DNA of 64,000 nucleotides from Nocardioides scoriae (GTDB lineage: Bacteria; Actinomycetota; Actinomycetes; Propionibacteriales; Nocardioidaceae), in contig NZ_LT629757.1 in NCBI RefSeq assembly GCF_900104965.1, forward strand, positions 620,001 to 684,000, read 5' to 3'. Both the position numbers and the translations under genes were made by a program. Positions within the stretch are counted from its first letter, which is position 1. Each line of letters opens with the position of its first letter. Positions 48,881 through 56,679 of this stretch are shown one piece after another. Below the pieces are notes generated by a model. That model was not told the origin of the DNA and did no database searches. It worked only from the letters and a program-made list of their open reading frames with translations.

Positions 48881-49402
48881 GTGGACGACGACACCCAGCC
48901 CCAGCGCCCCGTTCCCCCGGCCGTGCCCAGCAGGCCCGACGCCACCCCGGCGGTGCCGTCCGGTGCGCCCGCCGCCAACGAGCACGCCGTGCCGCTGCCG
49001 CCCCACGCCGTCGGCGCGGCCGCGGCCCGGCCCACCGCCCCGTCCCCGCGGGCCGGCCGGCTGCAGCGGCTGCGCGGTCTGCGCGGCGCCGCCGTGGTCG
49101 GTCTCGCCGCCGTGCTGCTCGGCTCGGCCGGTGGCGTCGCCATCGCCGCCGCGGGCAACGACGCCGACAGCGGCGGTGGTCCCGGCGGGAGCCGCTTCCA
49201 GCCGGGCCAGGGGCCGGGCCGGCAGGGACAGCAGCCGGGGTTCCAGCCCGGCCAGCAGCCGGGGTTCCAGCCCGGCCAGCAGCCGGGCACCCCACCGGGT
49301 CTCGACCGCGACGGGGATCCGGACGGGGATCGCGACGGGGACCACCCCGGGTTCGGGGACGGGGACGACGACGGCTCCGGCGGGTCGACCTCGACCACCT
49401 GA
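48881..49402 (+). CDS. Membrane-anchored Gly/Gln/Pro/Asp-rich repeat protein, unknown
   Basis: 173 residues from GTG 48881; the start is uncertain, with only a weak GAGG upstream. A Pro/Ala-rich cytosolic part (about 1-58) precedes one membrane helix (about 68-90). The outside part is low complexity: QQPGFQPG repeats (24-nt DNA repeats at 49229-49287), then an acidic Gly/Asp tail that could bind calcium. I do not recognise a family. It is divergent from the response regulator gene, so it may be a regulon member of that system. Confidence 0.55.
   Translation: MDDDTQPQRPVPPAVPSRPDATPAVPSGAPAANEHAVPLPPHAVGAAAARPTAPSPRAGRLQRLRGLRGAAVVGLAAVLLGSAGGVAIAAAGNDADSGGGPGGSRFQPGQGPGRQGQQPGFQPGQQPGFQPGQQPGTPPGLDRDGDPDGDRDGDHPGFGDGDDDGSGGSTSTT
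49229..49287 (+). repeat. 24-bp in-frame tandem repeat, about 2.5 copies
   Basis: Perfect 24-bp units at 49229-49252 and 49253-49276 and a partial third (49277-49287) encode the QQPGFQPG repeats of the membrane protein. Such repeats can change copy number by slippage. Confidence 0.75.
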
Positions 49403-49463
49403 GGCCGGTCCGGGGCCCACCGGCTTGGAGCCCGGTCGCCGCTCCCGGCAGACTGGTGGGGCT

Positions 49464-52400
49464 GTGCGCATCCACTTCCCTCCCGACCTCCCCGTCTCGG
49501 GCCGCCGCGAGGACATCGCGGCGGCGGTCCGCGACCACCAGGTCGTCGTCGTCGCCGGTGAGACCGGGTCGGGCAAGACCACCCAGCTGCCGAAGATCGC
49601 GCTGGCCCTGGGGCGCGGCGAGTCGAAGATGATCGGCCACACCCAGCCGCGCCGGATCGCCGCGCGCAGCGTCGCCGAGCGGATCGCCGAGGAGCTGGGG
49701 ACCGAGCTGGGGGAGACGGTCGGCTACCAGGTCAGGTTCACCGACCGCACCAGCAAGCAGAGCCGGGTCAAGGTGATGACCGACGGCATCCTGCTCGCCG
49801 AGCTGCAGCACGACCGCGAGCTCTCGCGCTACGACACCCTCATCATCGACGAGGCCCACGAGCGCAGCCTCAACATCGACTTCATCCTGGGCTACCTCAA
49901 GCGGCTGCTGCCGCGGCGGCCCGACCTCAAGGTCGTCATCACCTCGGCGACCATCGACCCGGAGCGCTTCGCCCAGCACTTCGCGGCCGCCGACGGCACG
50001 CCCGCGCCGATCATCGAGGTCTCGGGGCGCACCTACCCGGTGGAGGTGCGCTACCGACCGCTGCTCGAGGAGGTCTTCGAGGACGACGACGGCGAGCCGG
50101 TGCAGCGCGACCAGACCGAGGCGGTCGAGGACGCCGTCGCCGAGCTGATGCGTGACACCGCAGGCGACGTGCTGGTGTTCCTGCCCGGCGAGCGCGAGAT
50201 CCGCGACACCGCCGACGCGCTCGCCCACCTCGCCGAGGGGCCGCGCGCGGTGCGGGGCGGCTTCGACGTCGTACCGCTCTACTCCCGGCTGTCGGCGGCC
50301 GAGCAGCACCGCGTCTTCGAGCGCCACACCCGGCGCCGGGTGGTGCTGGCCACCAACGTCGCCGAGACCTCGCTGACCGTCCCCGGCATCACCGGCGTCA
50401 TCGACACCGGCCTGGCCCGCATCAGCCGGTGGTCCTCGCGGACCAAGGTGCAGCGGCTGCCCATCGAGGCGATCAGCCAGGCGAGCGCCCAGCAGCGCTC
50501 CGGCCGCTGCGGCCGCGTCGAGGCGGGAGTGGCGATCCGGCTCTACAGCCAGGAGGACTTCGAGTCCCGCCCGGAGTTCACCGAGCCGGAGATCCTGCGC
50601 ACCTCGCTGGCCAGCGTGATCCTGCAGATGACCGCGCTGGGCCTGGGCCAGGTCGAGCGGTTCCCCTTCGTGGAGCCGCCCGACGGGCGCGCGGTGCGCG
50701 CGGGGGTGCAGCTGCTCGAGGAGCTCGGCGCCCTGGTGCCCTCCGACGGCGCGAAGGGCGCGCGGCGGGGGCCGCGGCTCACCCGGACGGGCCGGTCGCT
50801 GGCCCGGCTGCCCATCGACCCGCGGCTGGCGCGGATGATCCTCGAGGCGGAGCAGCTCGGCTGCCTGCGCGAGGTCCTGGTCATCACGGCCGCGCTGTCC
50901 ATCCAGGACCCGCGCGAGCGTCCGGTGGAGCAGCGGGCCCAGGCCGACCAGCTGCACGCGCGCTTCCGCGACCCGCGCTCGGACTTCATGTCGCTGCTCC
51001 ACCTGTGGCGCCACCTCAAGGCCCAGCAGCAGGAGATGGGCTCCAGCGCGTTCCGCCGGATGTGCCGCGCGGAGCACCTCAACTACCTGCGGATCCGGGA
51101 GTGGCAGGACTTCGAGTCCCAGCTGCGCCAGGTCGCCAAGCAGGTCGGGCTGTCGCCGGGCCGCGCGGCCGGGGCCGACGACCAGGTCGACGCCGACGCC
51201 GTCCACCAGGCGCTGCTCGCCGGGCTGCTGTCCCACATCGGGCTGCGCGACGCCGAGAAGCGCGACTACCTCGGCGCCCGCGGCACCCGGTTCTCGATCT
51301 TCCCGGGGTCGGGGCTGTTCAAGAAGCAGCCCGACCTGGTGATGGCCGCCGAGCTGGTCGAGACCTCGCGGCTCTACGCCCGCCAGAACGCCGCCATCGA
51401 CCCCGCCTGGGCCGAGCGGCTGGCCGGCGACCTGGTCACGCGGACCCTGGCCGAGCCCCACTGGTCGAAGAAGCGCGAGGCCGCGATGGCCCACGAGCGG
51501 GTGACCCTGTACGGCGTGCCGCTGGTCGCCGACCGGCTCGTCGCCCTCGGCTCCCGCCAGCCCGAGCTGGCCCGCGAGCTGTTCATCCGCCACGCCCTCG
51601 TGGGCAACGAGTGGCGCACCCGCCACAAGTTCTTCGAGACCAACCGGCAGCTGCTCGACGAGGCCGCCGAGCTGGAGAACCGCGCCCGCCGCCGCGACAT
51701 CGTGGTCGACGAGGAGACGCTCTTCGACTTCTACGACGCCCGGATCCCGGCGGACGTCGTCTCGGGCGGGCACTTCGACGGCTGGTGGAAGCAGGAGCGC
51801 CGCCGCCGCCCCGACCTGCTGACCTTCGACCCCGACATGCTGGTCAACGACGTCGCCGGCGAGGTCACCGACCGCGACTTCCCCGACGCGTGGCAGGAGG
51901 GACCCCTGACGTTCTCGCTCAGCTACCACTTCGAGCCCGGCGCCAGCGACGACGGCGTCACGGTCGACGTGCCGCTGGCCACCCTCAACACCGTCGGCCC
52001 GGCGCCCTTCACCTGGAACGTGCCCGGCCTGCGCCACGAGCTGGTCACCGCCCTGATCCGGTCGCTGCCCAAGCAGCTGCGCGTCAACTTCGTGCCGGCG
52101 CCGGACTTCGCCCGCCGCTTCCTCGACGTCGCGCCGCCCGGCGAGGAGGAGCTGCTCGACTCGCTCTCGCGCCACCTGCGCTCGATGACCGGGGTCCACG
52201 TGCCGCGCGACGCGTGGGACATGACCAAGGTGCCGGCCCACCTGCGCCCCACCTTCCGCGTGCTCGGGGAGGCCGACGAGGAGGTCGCGGTCGGCAAGGA
52301 CCTCGACGCCCTCAAGAAGCCGCTGCGTCCCTCGTTCGACCGCGCCGTGCAGCAGGTCGCCTCCGAGTCCGGCGTCGGTGGCACCGGCCAGACGTCGTGG

Positions 52401-53234
52401 ACCTTCGGCACGGTCGAGCCGTCGTTCACCCGCTCGCGCGCCGGCCACGAGGTCCGGGTCTACCCGACGCTGGTCGACGAGGGCGCCACGGTCGGCCTGG
52501 TGGTCGCCGCCTCGGCCGTCGAGCAGGAGGCCCAGCACCGGCTCGGCGTACGGCGCCTGCTGCTGCTCGCCGTGCCGTCACCGTCCGCGAAGCTGGCCGA
52601 CGGTCTCGACAACACCCAGAAGCTCGGCCTCGCGGCCTCGCCGTACCCCTCGGCGCGCGCGCTCATCGACGACTGCGTCGTGGCCGCCGCGGGCGACCTC
52701 GTCGACCAGACCCCGCACGTGCGCGACCAGGCGGCCTTCGACGCGCTGGTCGAGCGGGCCCGGCGCGAGCTGCCCGAGCGCTCCGCCGCCGTGCTGCAGC
52801 AGGTGCTCCGCGTGCTGGCCGCCTGGCGACCGGTCGACAAGGCGCTGCGCGGCCGGGTCGAGATGGCCGCCCTGCCCGCCATGAACGACCTGCAGTCCCA
52901 GCTCGGCCGGCTCGTCGCCCCCGGCTTCGTCGCCGACGCCGGGGCGGAGGCGCTGCGCCACTACCCGCGCTACCTCGCCGCGATGCTGGCCCGCGTCGAG
53001 CGCCTCGGCGACCTCAGCCGCGACCGCGACCTGATGGCCCGCGTCGCCGGGCTCCAGCAGGCTTGGGAGAGCCGCGTCGCCGCCCTGCCCGCGGGCCGGC
53101 CGCCCACGGCCGACGTCCGGCGGGTGCGGTGGATGCTCGAGGAGTACCGCGTCAGCCTCTGGGCCCAGCACCTCGGCACCGCCCAGCCCGTCTCCGACGC
53201 CCGCATCCGCAAGGCGCTCGACGCCGCCGGGTGA
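49464..53234 (+). CDS. hrpA: ATP-dependent RNA helicase HrpA
   Basis: 1256 residues from GTG 49464. The DEAH helicase motifs are all present: GETGSGKTT at 32-40, DEAH at 129-132, SAT in VVITSATID, and QRSGRCGR. The helicase-associated domains follow, and the C-terminal 550 residues match the DUF3418 part of HrpA (YLGARGTRFSIFPGSGLFKKQPDLVMAAELVETSRLYAR and later). HrpA unwinds RNA and in some bacteria resolves collided ribosomes. It is a single gene followed by a 615-bp gap with repeats. Confidence 0.92.
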   Translation: MRIHFPPDLPVSGRREDIAAAVRDHQVVVVAGETGSGKTTQLPKIALALGRGESKMIGHTQPRRIAARSVAERIAEELGTELGETVGYQVRFTDRTSKQSRVKVMTDGILLAELQHDRELSRYDTLIIDEAHERSLNIDFILGYLKRLLPRRPDLKVVITSATIDPERFAQHFAAADGTPAPIIEVSGRTYPVEVRYRPLLEEVFEDDDGEPVQRDQTEAVEDAVAELMRDTAGDVLVFLPGEREIRDTADALAHLAEGPRAVRGGFDVVPLYSRLSAAEQHRVFERHTRRRVVLATNVAETSLTVPGITGVIDTGLARISRWSSRTKVQRLPIEAISQASAQQRSGRCGRVEAGVAIRLYSQEDFESRPEFTEPEILRTSLASVILQMTALGLGQVERFPFVEPPDGRAVRAGVQLLEELGALVPSDGAKGARRGPRLTRTGRSLARLPIDPRLARMILEAEQLGCLREVLVITAALSIQDPRERPVEQRAQADQLHARFRDPRSDFMSLLHLWRHLKAQQQEMGSSAFRRMCRAEHLNYLRIREWQDFESQLRQVAKQVGLSPGRAAGADDQVDADAVHQALLAGLLSHIGLRDAEKRDYLGARGTRFSIFPGSGLFKKQPDLVMAAELVETSRLYARQNAAIDPAWAERLAGDLVTRTLAEPHWSKKREAAMAHERVTLYGVPLVADRLVALGSRQPELARELFIRHALVGNEWRTRHKFFETNRQLLDEAAELENRARRRDIVVDEETLFDFYDARIPADVVSGGHFDGWWKQERRRRPDLLTFDPDMLVNDVAGEVTDRDFPDAWQEGPLTFSLSYHFEPGASDDGVTVDVPLATLNTVGPAPFTWNVPGLRHELVTALIRSLPKQLRVNFVPAPDFARRFLDVAPPGEEELLDSLSRHLRSMTGVHVPRDAWDMTKVPAHLRPTFRVLGEADEEVAVGKDLDALKKPLRPSFDRAVQQVASESGVGGTGQTSWTFGTVEPSFTRSRAGHEVRVYPTLVDEGATVGLVVAASAVEQEAQHRLGVRRLLLLAVPSPSAKLADGLDNTQKLGLAASPYPSARALIDDCVVAAAGDLVDQTPHVRDQAAFDALVERARRELPERSAAVLQQVLRVLAAWRPVDKALRGRVEMAALPAMNDLQSQLGRLVAPGFVADAGAEALRHYPRYLAAMLARVERLGDLSRDRDLMARVAGLQQAWESRVAALPAGRPPTADVRRVRWMLEEYRVSLWAQHLGTAQPVSDARIRKALDAAG

Positions 53235-53280
53235 CGCCCGGGCCAGGGTGCTCACCCCGCGGCACCGAGGACGCGCAGAC

Positions 53281-53297
53281 TCCTGTCTCAAAGGGCC
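53281..53297 (+). repeat. Partial copy of the GGTCCCTGAGG/GTCTCGAAGGGCC repeat
   Basis: Only the right end, TCCTGTCTCAAAGGGCC, is present (one base different from the other copies). It is probably a decayed copy, close after the hrpA stop. Confidence 0.45.
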
Positions 53298-53324
53298 GCG
53301 GCGGACGGTGGGGCCTGGCCGTTC

Positions 53325-53361
53325 GGTCCCTGAGGATGGACGGAATCTGTCTCGAAGGGCC
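53325..53361 (+). repeat. Intergenic repeat copy A
   Basis: Starts GGTCCCTGAGG and ends GTCTCGAAGGGCC with a short variable centre. The same ends occur at 53483-53520 and, inverted, at 53679-53716. The surrounding 53235-53849 has no gene that I can support. Confidence 0.65.
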
Positions 53362-53482
53362 AGCGGGCGTGATCGGGGAGTCCTGCTGTCGCCTGGTGGC
53401 AGTGATCCTCCCCGTCGGGGGTGGGGGTCGCTTCGAAGCGGGCCTGGCGGCCCTCCTCAGCCAGCGAGGGCGGCGGCAGGTC

Positions 53483-53520
53483 GGTCCCTGAGGAAGGACG
53501 CAGTCCTGTCTCGAAGGCCC
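53483..53520 (+). repeat. Intergenic repeat copy B with central hairpin
   Basis: Same ends as copy A (GGTCCCTGAGG and GTCTCGAAGG). The centre AGGAC-GCA-GTCCT forms a small perfect hairpin. Confidence 0.7.
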
Positions 53521-53678
53521 GGTCCGGCCCGGGGCGTGCCGGTGACCCCGATCAGCCTGGCTGGTCGGGGTCCGGGGGTGGACCAGGTCGTCGAGTGGTG
53601 GCAGGTGAATTCTCGCTGCCTGGGCTGTCTTCCTTGCCTGGCTGGCTGCCTCGCTGCCTGGGCCGGCCTGGTTGACCC

Positions 53679-53716
53679 GGCCCTTCGAGACGCGACTTCG
53701 TCGCTCCTCAGGGACC
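53679..53716 (-). repeat. Intergenic repeat copy C, inverted, with central hairpin
   Basis: Reads GGCCCTTCGAGAC ... TCCTCAGGGACC on the plus strand, the reverse of copies A and B. The centre GCGAC-TTC-GTCGC is a hairpin of different sequence, so the loop structure is kept while the bases vary. Confidence 0.7.
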
Positions 53717-53847
53717 GGGACGTGTCCGACCCGAACCGGCACCTCAGGGGCCGGGACGTGGCCGATCCGAACCGGTAACTCAGGGCCGGGACGTGGCCGA
53801 TCCGAGCCGGTACATCAGGGGCCGGGACGGGGCCGATCCGACGTGGT
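53707..53847 (+). repeat. Four tandem ~36-bp direct repeats
   Basis: Units at 53707-53742, 53743-53778, 53779-53813 and 53814-53847 share CTCAGGGRCCGGGACGTG and CCGATCCGAACCGGTA-like halves. The first unit overlaps repeat copy C. The fourth is the most degraded. There are no spacers, so this is not a CRISPR array, and frames across it look incidental. Confidence 0.8.
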
Positions 53848-53849
53848 CG

Positions 53850-54361
53850 TCACGAGGCCGGGTGCCGGCTGTGCCCCGCACCGCGTCGGTGCAGCCACCA
53901 CCCGACGACCAGCAGGAGGGCACCGGAGGCGAGGAAGCCGAGGTCCCACGCGAGCGGGGCGCCGAGGTCGTCCCGGACGTGGTGCACGCCGAGGAGCTGG
54001 TGGTTCACCAGGCCCTCGACGAGGTTGAACCCACCCCACCCGGCGAGGAGCAGCCCGAGGTGGAACGACCAGCGGGGGCGACCCGGTCCTGGCGCCAGGC
54101 CGAGACCGTGCCCAGGGAGCCGGCGAGCACGAGCACCCACGTGGCGACGTGGAAGAAGCCGTCGGCCAGCGTGTTCGCCTCCAGGCCCGCGACGGTCGTC
54201 ACCGGCGTGCCGGGACGGGCACCCAGGAGGTGGTGCCACTGCAGGACCTGGTGGAGCACGATCCCGTCGACGAAGCCGCCGAGGCCCAGACCCAGCAGCA
54301 GGCCGGGCCAGCGCGAGGGCGGCCGGCGGGTGGACCGGGGCGCGGAGCGGGTGTCGGCCAT
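53850..54361 (-). pseudogene. DUF2243 membrane protein gene, frameshifted
   Basis: The first frame from ATG 54361 encodes a typical DUF2243 start: GLGGFVDGIVLHQVLQWHHLLG and TTVAGLEANTLADGFFHVATWVLVLAG. After SAWRQDR the family sequence continues only in another frame: FHLGLLLAGWGGFNLVEGLVNHQLLGVHHVRDDLGAPLAWDLGFLASGALLLVVGWW. The switch falls at a run of five G on the plus strand (54074-54078), where one base appears missing or two extra. The total of 512 nt equals 170 codons plus 2 nt. It is either a broken gene or a homopolymer sequencing error. The intact protein would have four membrane helices. Confidence 0.82.
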
Positions 54362-54386
54362 GGGGTGACGTACCCGGTGCGACGAC

Positions 54387-54899
54387 CTACAGCCAGGGGC
54401 GGGCGGCGTCGACGACGGCGTCGAAGGTGGACCGGTCGAGCGCGGCCCCCTCCCGGCGCACGCCGTCGGGGTCGAGCCGCAGCAGCCGGTCGAGCCGGAC
54501 CTCGCTGGGGCGCCGCTGGGAGTCCCAGGCGCCGGACCCGACGTCCATCCACTCGCGTCCGGCGCGGCGCTCCTGGGCGGCGTCGCGGTCGTGGTCCTTC
54601 GAGGTCAGCATGAGGGCGAGCAGGTCGCGGCCCTCGGTGCCGACGACGAGCACGGGGCGGTCCTTGCCCTGCGAGGCGTCCTCCTCGTAGGGCACCCACG
54701 CCCAGCAGACCTCGCCGGGGTCGGGGCGGCCGTCCGCGCGGGCGTCCCACCCGATGCTGCGGCCGGTGGGCGCCTGGTCGTCGGGGCGCGGCGGGGCTCC
54801 CGCACGCCGGGGCCTCAAGGCCGTGTTGAGCGCCGAGCGCAGCGCACCGCGGGGGATCAGCGGGGTGAGGGCCCGGAGCTGGGCCAGTCGGATCTTCAC
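54387..54899 (-). CDS. PemK/MazF-like protein without a visible antitoxin gene
   Basis: 170 residues. A basic N-terminal extension (about 1-55) precedes the PemK/MazF-like core: GEVCWAWVPYEEDASQGKDRPVLVVGTEGRDLLALMLTSKDHDRD, with the conserved KDRPVLVV strand. True MazF toxins cut RNA; this longer actinobacterial version may be a regulator or nuclease of unknown target. No antitoxin-like small gene flanks it. GTG 54899 has a perfect GGAGG 7 nt upstream, within a highly structured leader (54900-55002). The nearest upstream gene ends 193 nt away. Confidence 0.75.
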   Translation of the reverse strand: MKIRLAQLRALTPLIPRGALRSALNTALRPRRAGAPPRPDDQAPTGRSIGWDARADGRPDPGEVCWAWVPYEEDASQGKDRPVLVVGTEGRDLLALMLTSKDHDRDAAQERRAGREWMDVGSGAWDSQRRPSEVRLDRLLRLDPDGVRREGAALDRSTFDAVVDAARPWL

Positions 54900-55002
54900 G
54901 GTCCGGCCTCCAGAAGTAGTGCGCCGGACCGGGAGCGCCTCACGGCGCGTGGCCGCTCGTAGCGGCTAATTGTGGGACCCGGGGCTGCCGCGGTCCGGCG
55001 CA
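54900..55002 (-). promoter_or_regulatory. Structured leader with mutually exclusive pairings at the start codon
   Basis: On the minus strand, arm 1 TGCGCCGGACC (55002-54992) is perfectly complementary over 11 nt to arm 2 GGTCCGGCGCA (54930-54920). Arm 2 is also complementary over 8 nt to arm 3 GCCGGACC (54907-54900), which fills the space between the GGAGG ribosome binding site (54911-54907) and GTG 54899. Between arms 1 and 2 are two hairpins (54952-54966, 6 bp with 3-nt loop; 54935-54948, 5 bp with 4-nt loop). So arm 2 can close a multi-branched fold, or mask the start region, but not both. I do not recognise a known RNA family. Confidence 0.6.
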
Positions 55003-55008
55003 GTGCCC

Positions 55009-55014
55009 ACCCTA
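55009..55014 (-). promoter_or_regulatory. -10 box (TAGGGT) for the PemK/MazF-like leader
   Basis: On the minus strand TAGGGT ends 6 nt before 55002, so transcription would begin about where arm 1 of the leader begins. The -35 region is weak. Confidence 0.45.
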
Positions 55015-55092
55015 CAAGCGAGGCGGCTGACAGGCACGGTGATCCGGTGCGAGAGGTGTCACGTGCCGTCGCGGGAACACGACGCCGCGGCC

Positions 55093-55704
55093 TCAGCCGA
55101 GCTGGCCCTCGAGCTCGAGGTGGGCGGCGCGCTGGAGCTGCTCGGAGAGCGTGAGCAGCCGGGCCGCCGACAGGTCCGAGGCGTACGACGCGGCAGGGCT
55201 GGTGTCGCTGACCCGGCCGGCCGCGGCGACCCGCGCGAAGGCCGACGCGCGGAAGAGGGTGTCCGCGAGGTCGCCGACCACCACGCCGCTGAGCACCTCG
55301 TCGACCAGGGCCCGGACCTCGTCGGGGCCGGGGGGCTCGACCACGCCGGAGACCACCTCGGCCACGGGGACGTGGCGGCGGCCGGCGTCGAACTCGGCCG
55401 CGGCGGTGCGCGGGTCGGCGTACACCCAGCTGCGGAGCAGGTAGAGCCGCCACAGCGCGCCCGCCAGCGAGTCGGCAGCCGCGCCCGACCAGAGCTCGGC
55501 CAGCGTCTCGAGGCCCTCCTGGTCCGCGAGGTGGACGACCCGGGCGACGAGCTCCTCGTCGCCGCGCTCGCGCGCCCCGCGCACCAGCGCGGTCGCGGCG
55601 CGGTCGGCCGCCTCGCTCAGGGTGGCGGGGTCGGTGGTGCCCTCGATGGACTCGAAGTGGCGCGCGCCCGGCAGGGAGGGGCGGTGGTGACGGCGCTCGG
55701 TCAT
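55093..55704 (-). CDS. Conserved helical actinobacterial protein, unknown function
   Basis: 203 residues. Almost wholly alpha-helical, with no membrane segment: RAATALVRGARERGDEELVARVVHLADQEGLETLAELWS, then SLAGALWRLYLLRSWVYADP and a middle part VAEVVSGVVEPPGPDEVRALVDEVLSGVVVGDLADTLFRASAFARVAA. I recall it as widespread in actinomycetes but with no assigned activity. ATG 55704 overlaps the lipoprotein stop (TGATG), so the two are coupled. It lies upstream of the PemK/MazF-like gene but is too large and unlike known antitoxins. Confidence 0.75.
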   Translation of the reverse strand: MTERRHHRPSLPGARHFESIEGTTDPATLSEAADRAATALVRGARERGDEELVARVVHLADQEGLETLAELWSGAAADSLAGALWRLYLLRSWVYADPRTAAAEFDAGRRHVPVAEVVSGVVEPPGPDEVRALVDEVLSGVVVGDLADTLFRASAFARVAAAGRVSDTSPAASYASDLSAARLLTLSEQLQRAAHLELEGQLG

Positions 55705-56543
55705 CAGCCCATCTTGGCCGCTGCCCGCTGCAGCCCGCGCTCGAGGGGGTCGCGGCCGGGGGCGTAGTTGTGGTCCTCGCCGGCGTGGTCCATCCTCAGC
55801 AGCACCATCCGCGAGCCCGAGACAGCCATGCCCAAGGACTCCCAGCGACCGACGCCGTCCTCCTCCCAGCTGACGAGGTAGAACCACCCGCGACCCTGTC
55901 CGAGGGGCACGTCGGTGCGCGCGCGGACCCGGGCGCCCTCGCCCGGGACCCGGCTGCTGCACCCCTGTCGCCACGAGTCGAGCACGGCGGCGGCGCGGCT
56001 GGCGTTCTTCGGGTCCGGGAAGTCGAGGACCTGCTGGGCCGCGTCGTCCTCGGCGTGGGCGAAGGTGCGCTCGACGCCGCTGTCCGCGCCGATCGTGAGG
56101 GCGTCGAAGCGGGCGCAGACGCCGAAGGCCTCCGACCCGACCGGGCGGGTGCGCACGACCGACCAGGGCGCCTCGTCGTTGAGCCGCGGCAGCTCGGCGG
56201 CCGAGAGCAGCACCGACGACGCGGGAGCGGGCGCGGGCGGCGCCGTCGGGGAGGGGGCCGTCGAGGCGCTGGGCGAGGCCGACGGGGTGGCGGAGGCGGT
56301 CGGACCCTGGCTCGGGGTCGCCTCGGGGGTCGCGGTCGCAGTCGGGGTGGGCGAGGCGGTCGCCGTGGTCGGGGTCTCGCTGGGGGTGGCCGAGGCCGAG
56401 GGGCTCGCGTCCTCGGTGCCCGCAGCCGACGGGGTGGTGTCCTCGCCCCCGCACGCCGTGGCGCCGAGGGCGAGCAGGAGCAGGGGCGCGAGCGCGCGGG
56501 CGCGGCCGCGCGTGGCCGGGCGCGTGGTGCGCGTGGGGTGCAT
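55704..56543 (-). CDS. Lipoprotein with Ser/Thr/Pro-rich linker
   Basis: 279 residues from ATG 56543. A lipoprotein signal ends LLLLALGATAC (about residues 19-29). A long Ala/Thr/Ser/Pro linker (about 30-115) spans the wall, followed by a C-terminal globular domain (SVLLSAAELPRLNDEAPWSVVRTRP ... RMDHAGEDHNYAPG). Two cysteines in the globular part (VCARFD, QGCSSR) may pair. I do not recognise the domain; it resembles sensor or PknH-like extracellular domains only in general layout. It is coupled to the helical protein gene downstream. Confidence 0.7.
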   Translation of the reverse strand: MHPTRTTRPATRGRARALAPLLLLALGATACGGEDTTPSAAGTEDASPSASATPSETPTTATASPTPTATATPEATPSQGPTASATPSASPSASTAPSPTAPPAPAPASSVLLSAAELPRLNDEAPWSVVRTRPVGSEAFGVCARFDALTIGADSGVERTFAHAEDDAAQQVLDFPDPKNASRAAAVLDSWRQGCSSRVPGEGARVRARTDVPLGQGRGWFYLVSWEEDGVGRWESLGMAVSGSRMVLLRMDHAGEDHNYAPGRDPLERGLQRAAAKMG

Positions 56544-56679
56544 GTGCCCAGGGTAGGCGCGTGGGACTCGCTCCGCCGGGCGATGACGAAGCCGTGGCGC
56601 GTCCCGATATCGTGACGGCGACCGAGCACCCGGACGGGTGAGGCTCAGGGGTCGCGAGGCACGAGAGGGGCACACACGG

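Noticed and set aside
48852-52538. A 1,228-codon open frame antisense to hrpA.
   Set aside because: It is a by-product of high GC at third positions; the sense frame has all helicase motifs, and the antisense product is a low-complexity Gly/Arg/Val-rich string without domains.
53248-53778. A 176-codon open frame on the plus strand in the repeat island.
   Set aside because: It crosses repeat copies and tandem units, has no ribosome binding site or recognisable domain, and its composition is unlike neighbouring genes.
53707-53847. Possible CRISPR array.
   Set aside because: The ~36-bp units are directly adjacent with no unique spacers, and no cas genes are present.
55093-55704. Antitoxin partner for the PemK/MazF-like protein.
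   Set aside because: It is 203 residues, lacks a DNA-binding antitoxin fold, is coupled to a lipoprotein gene and lies 193 nt away.
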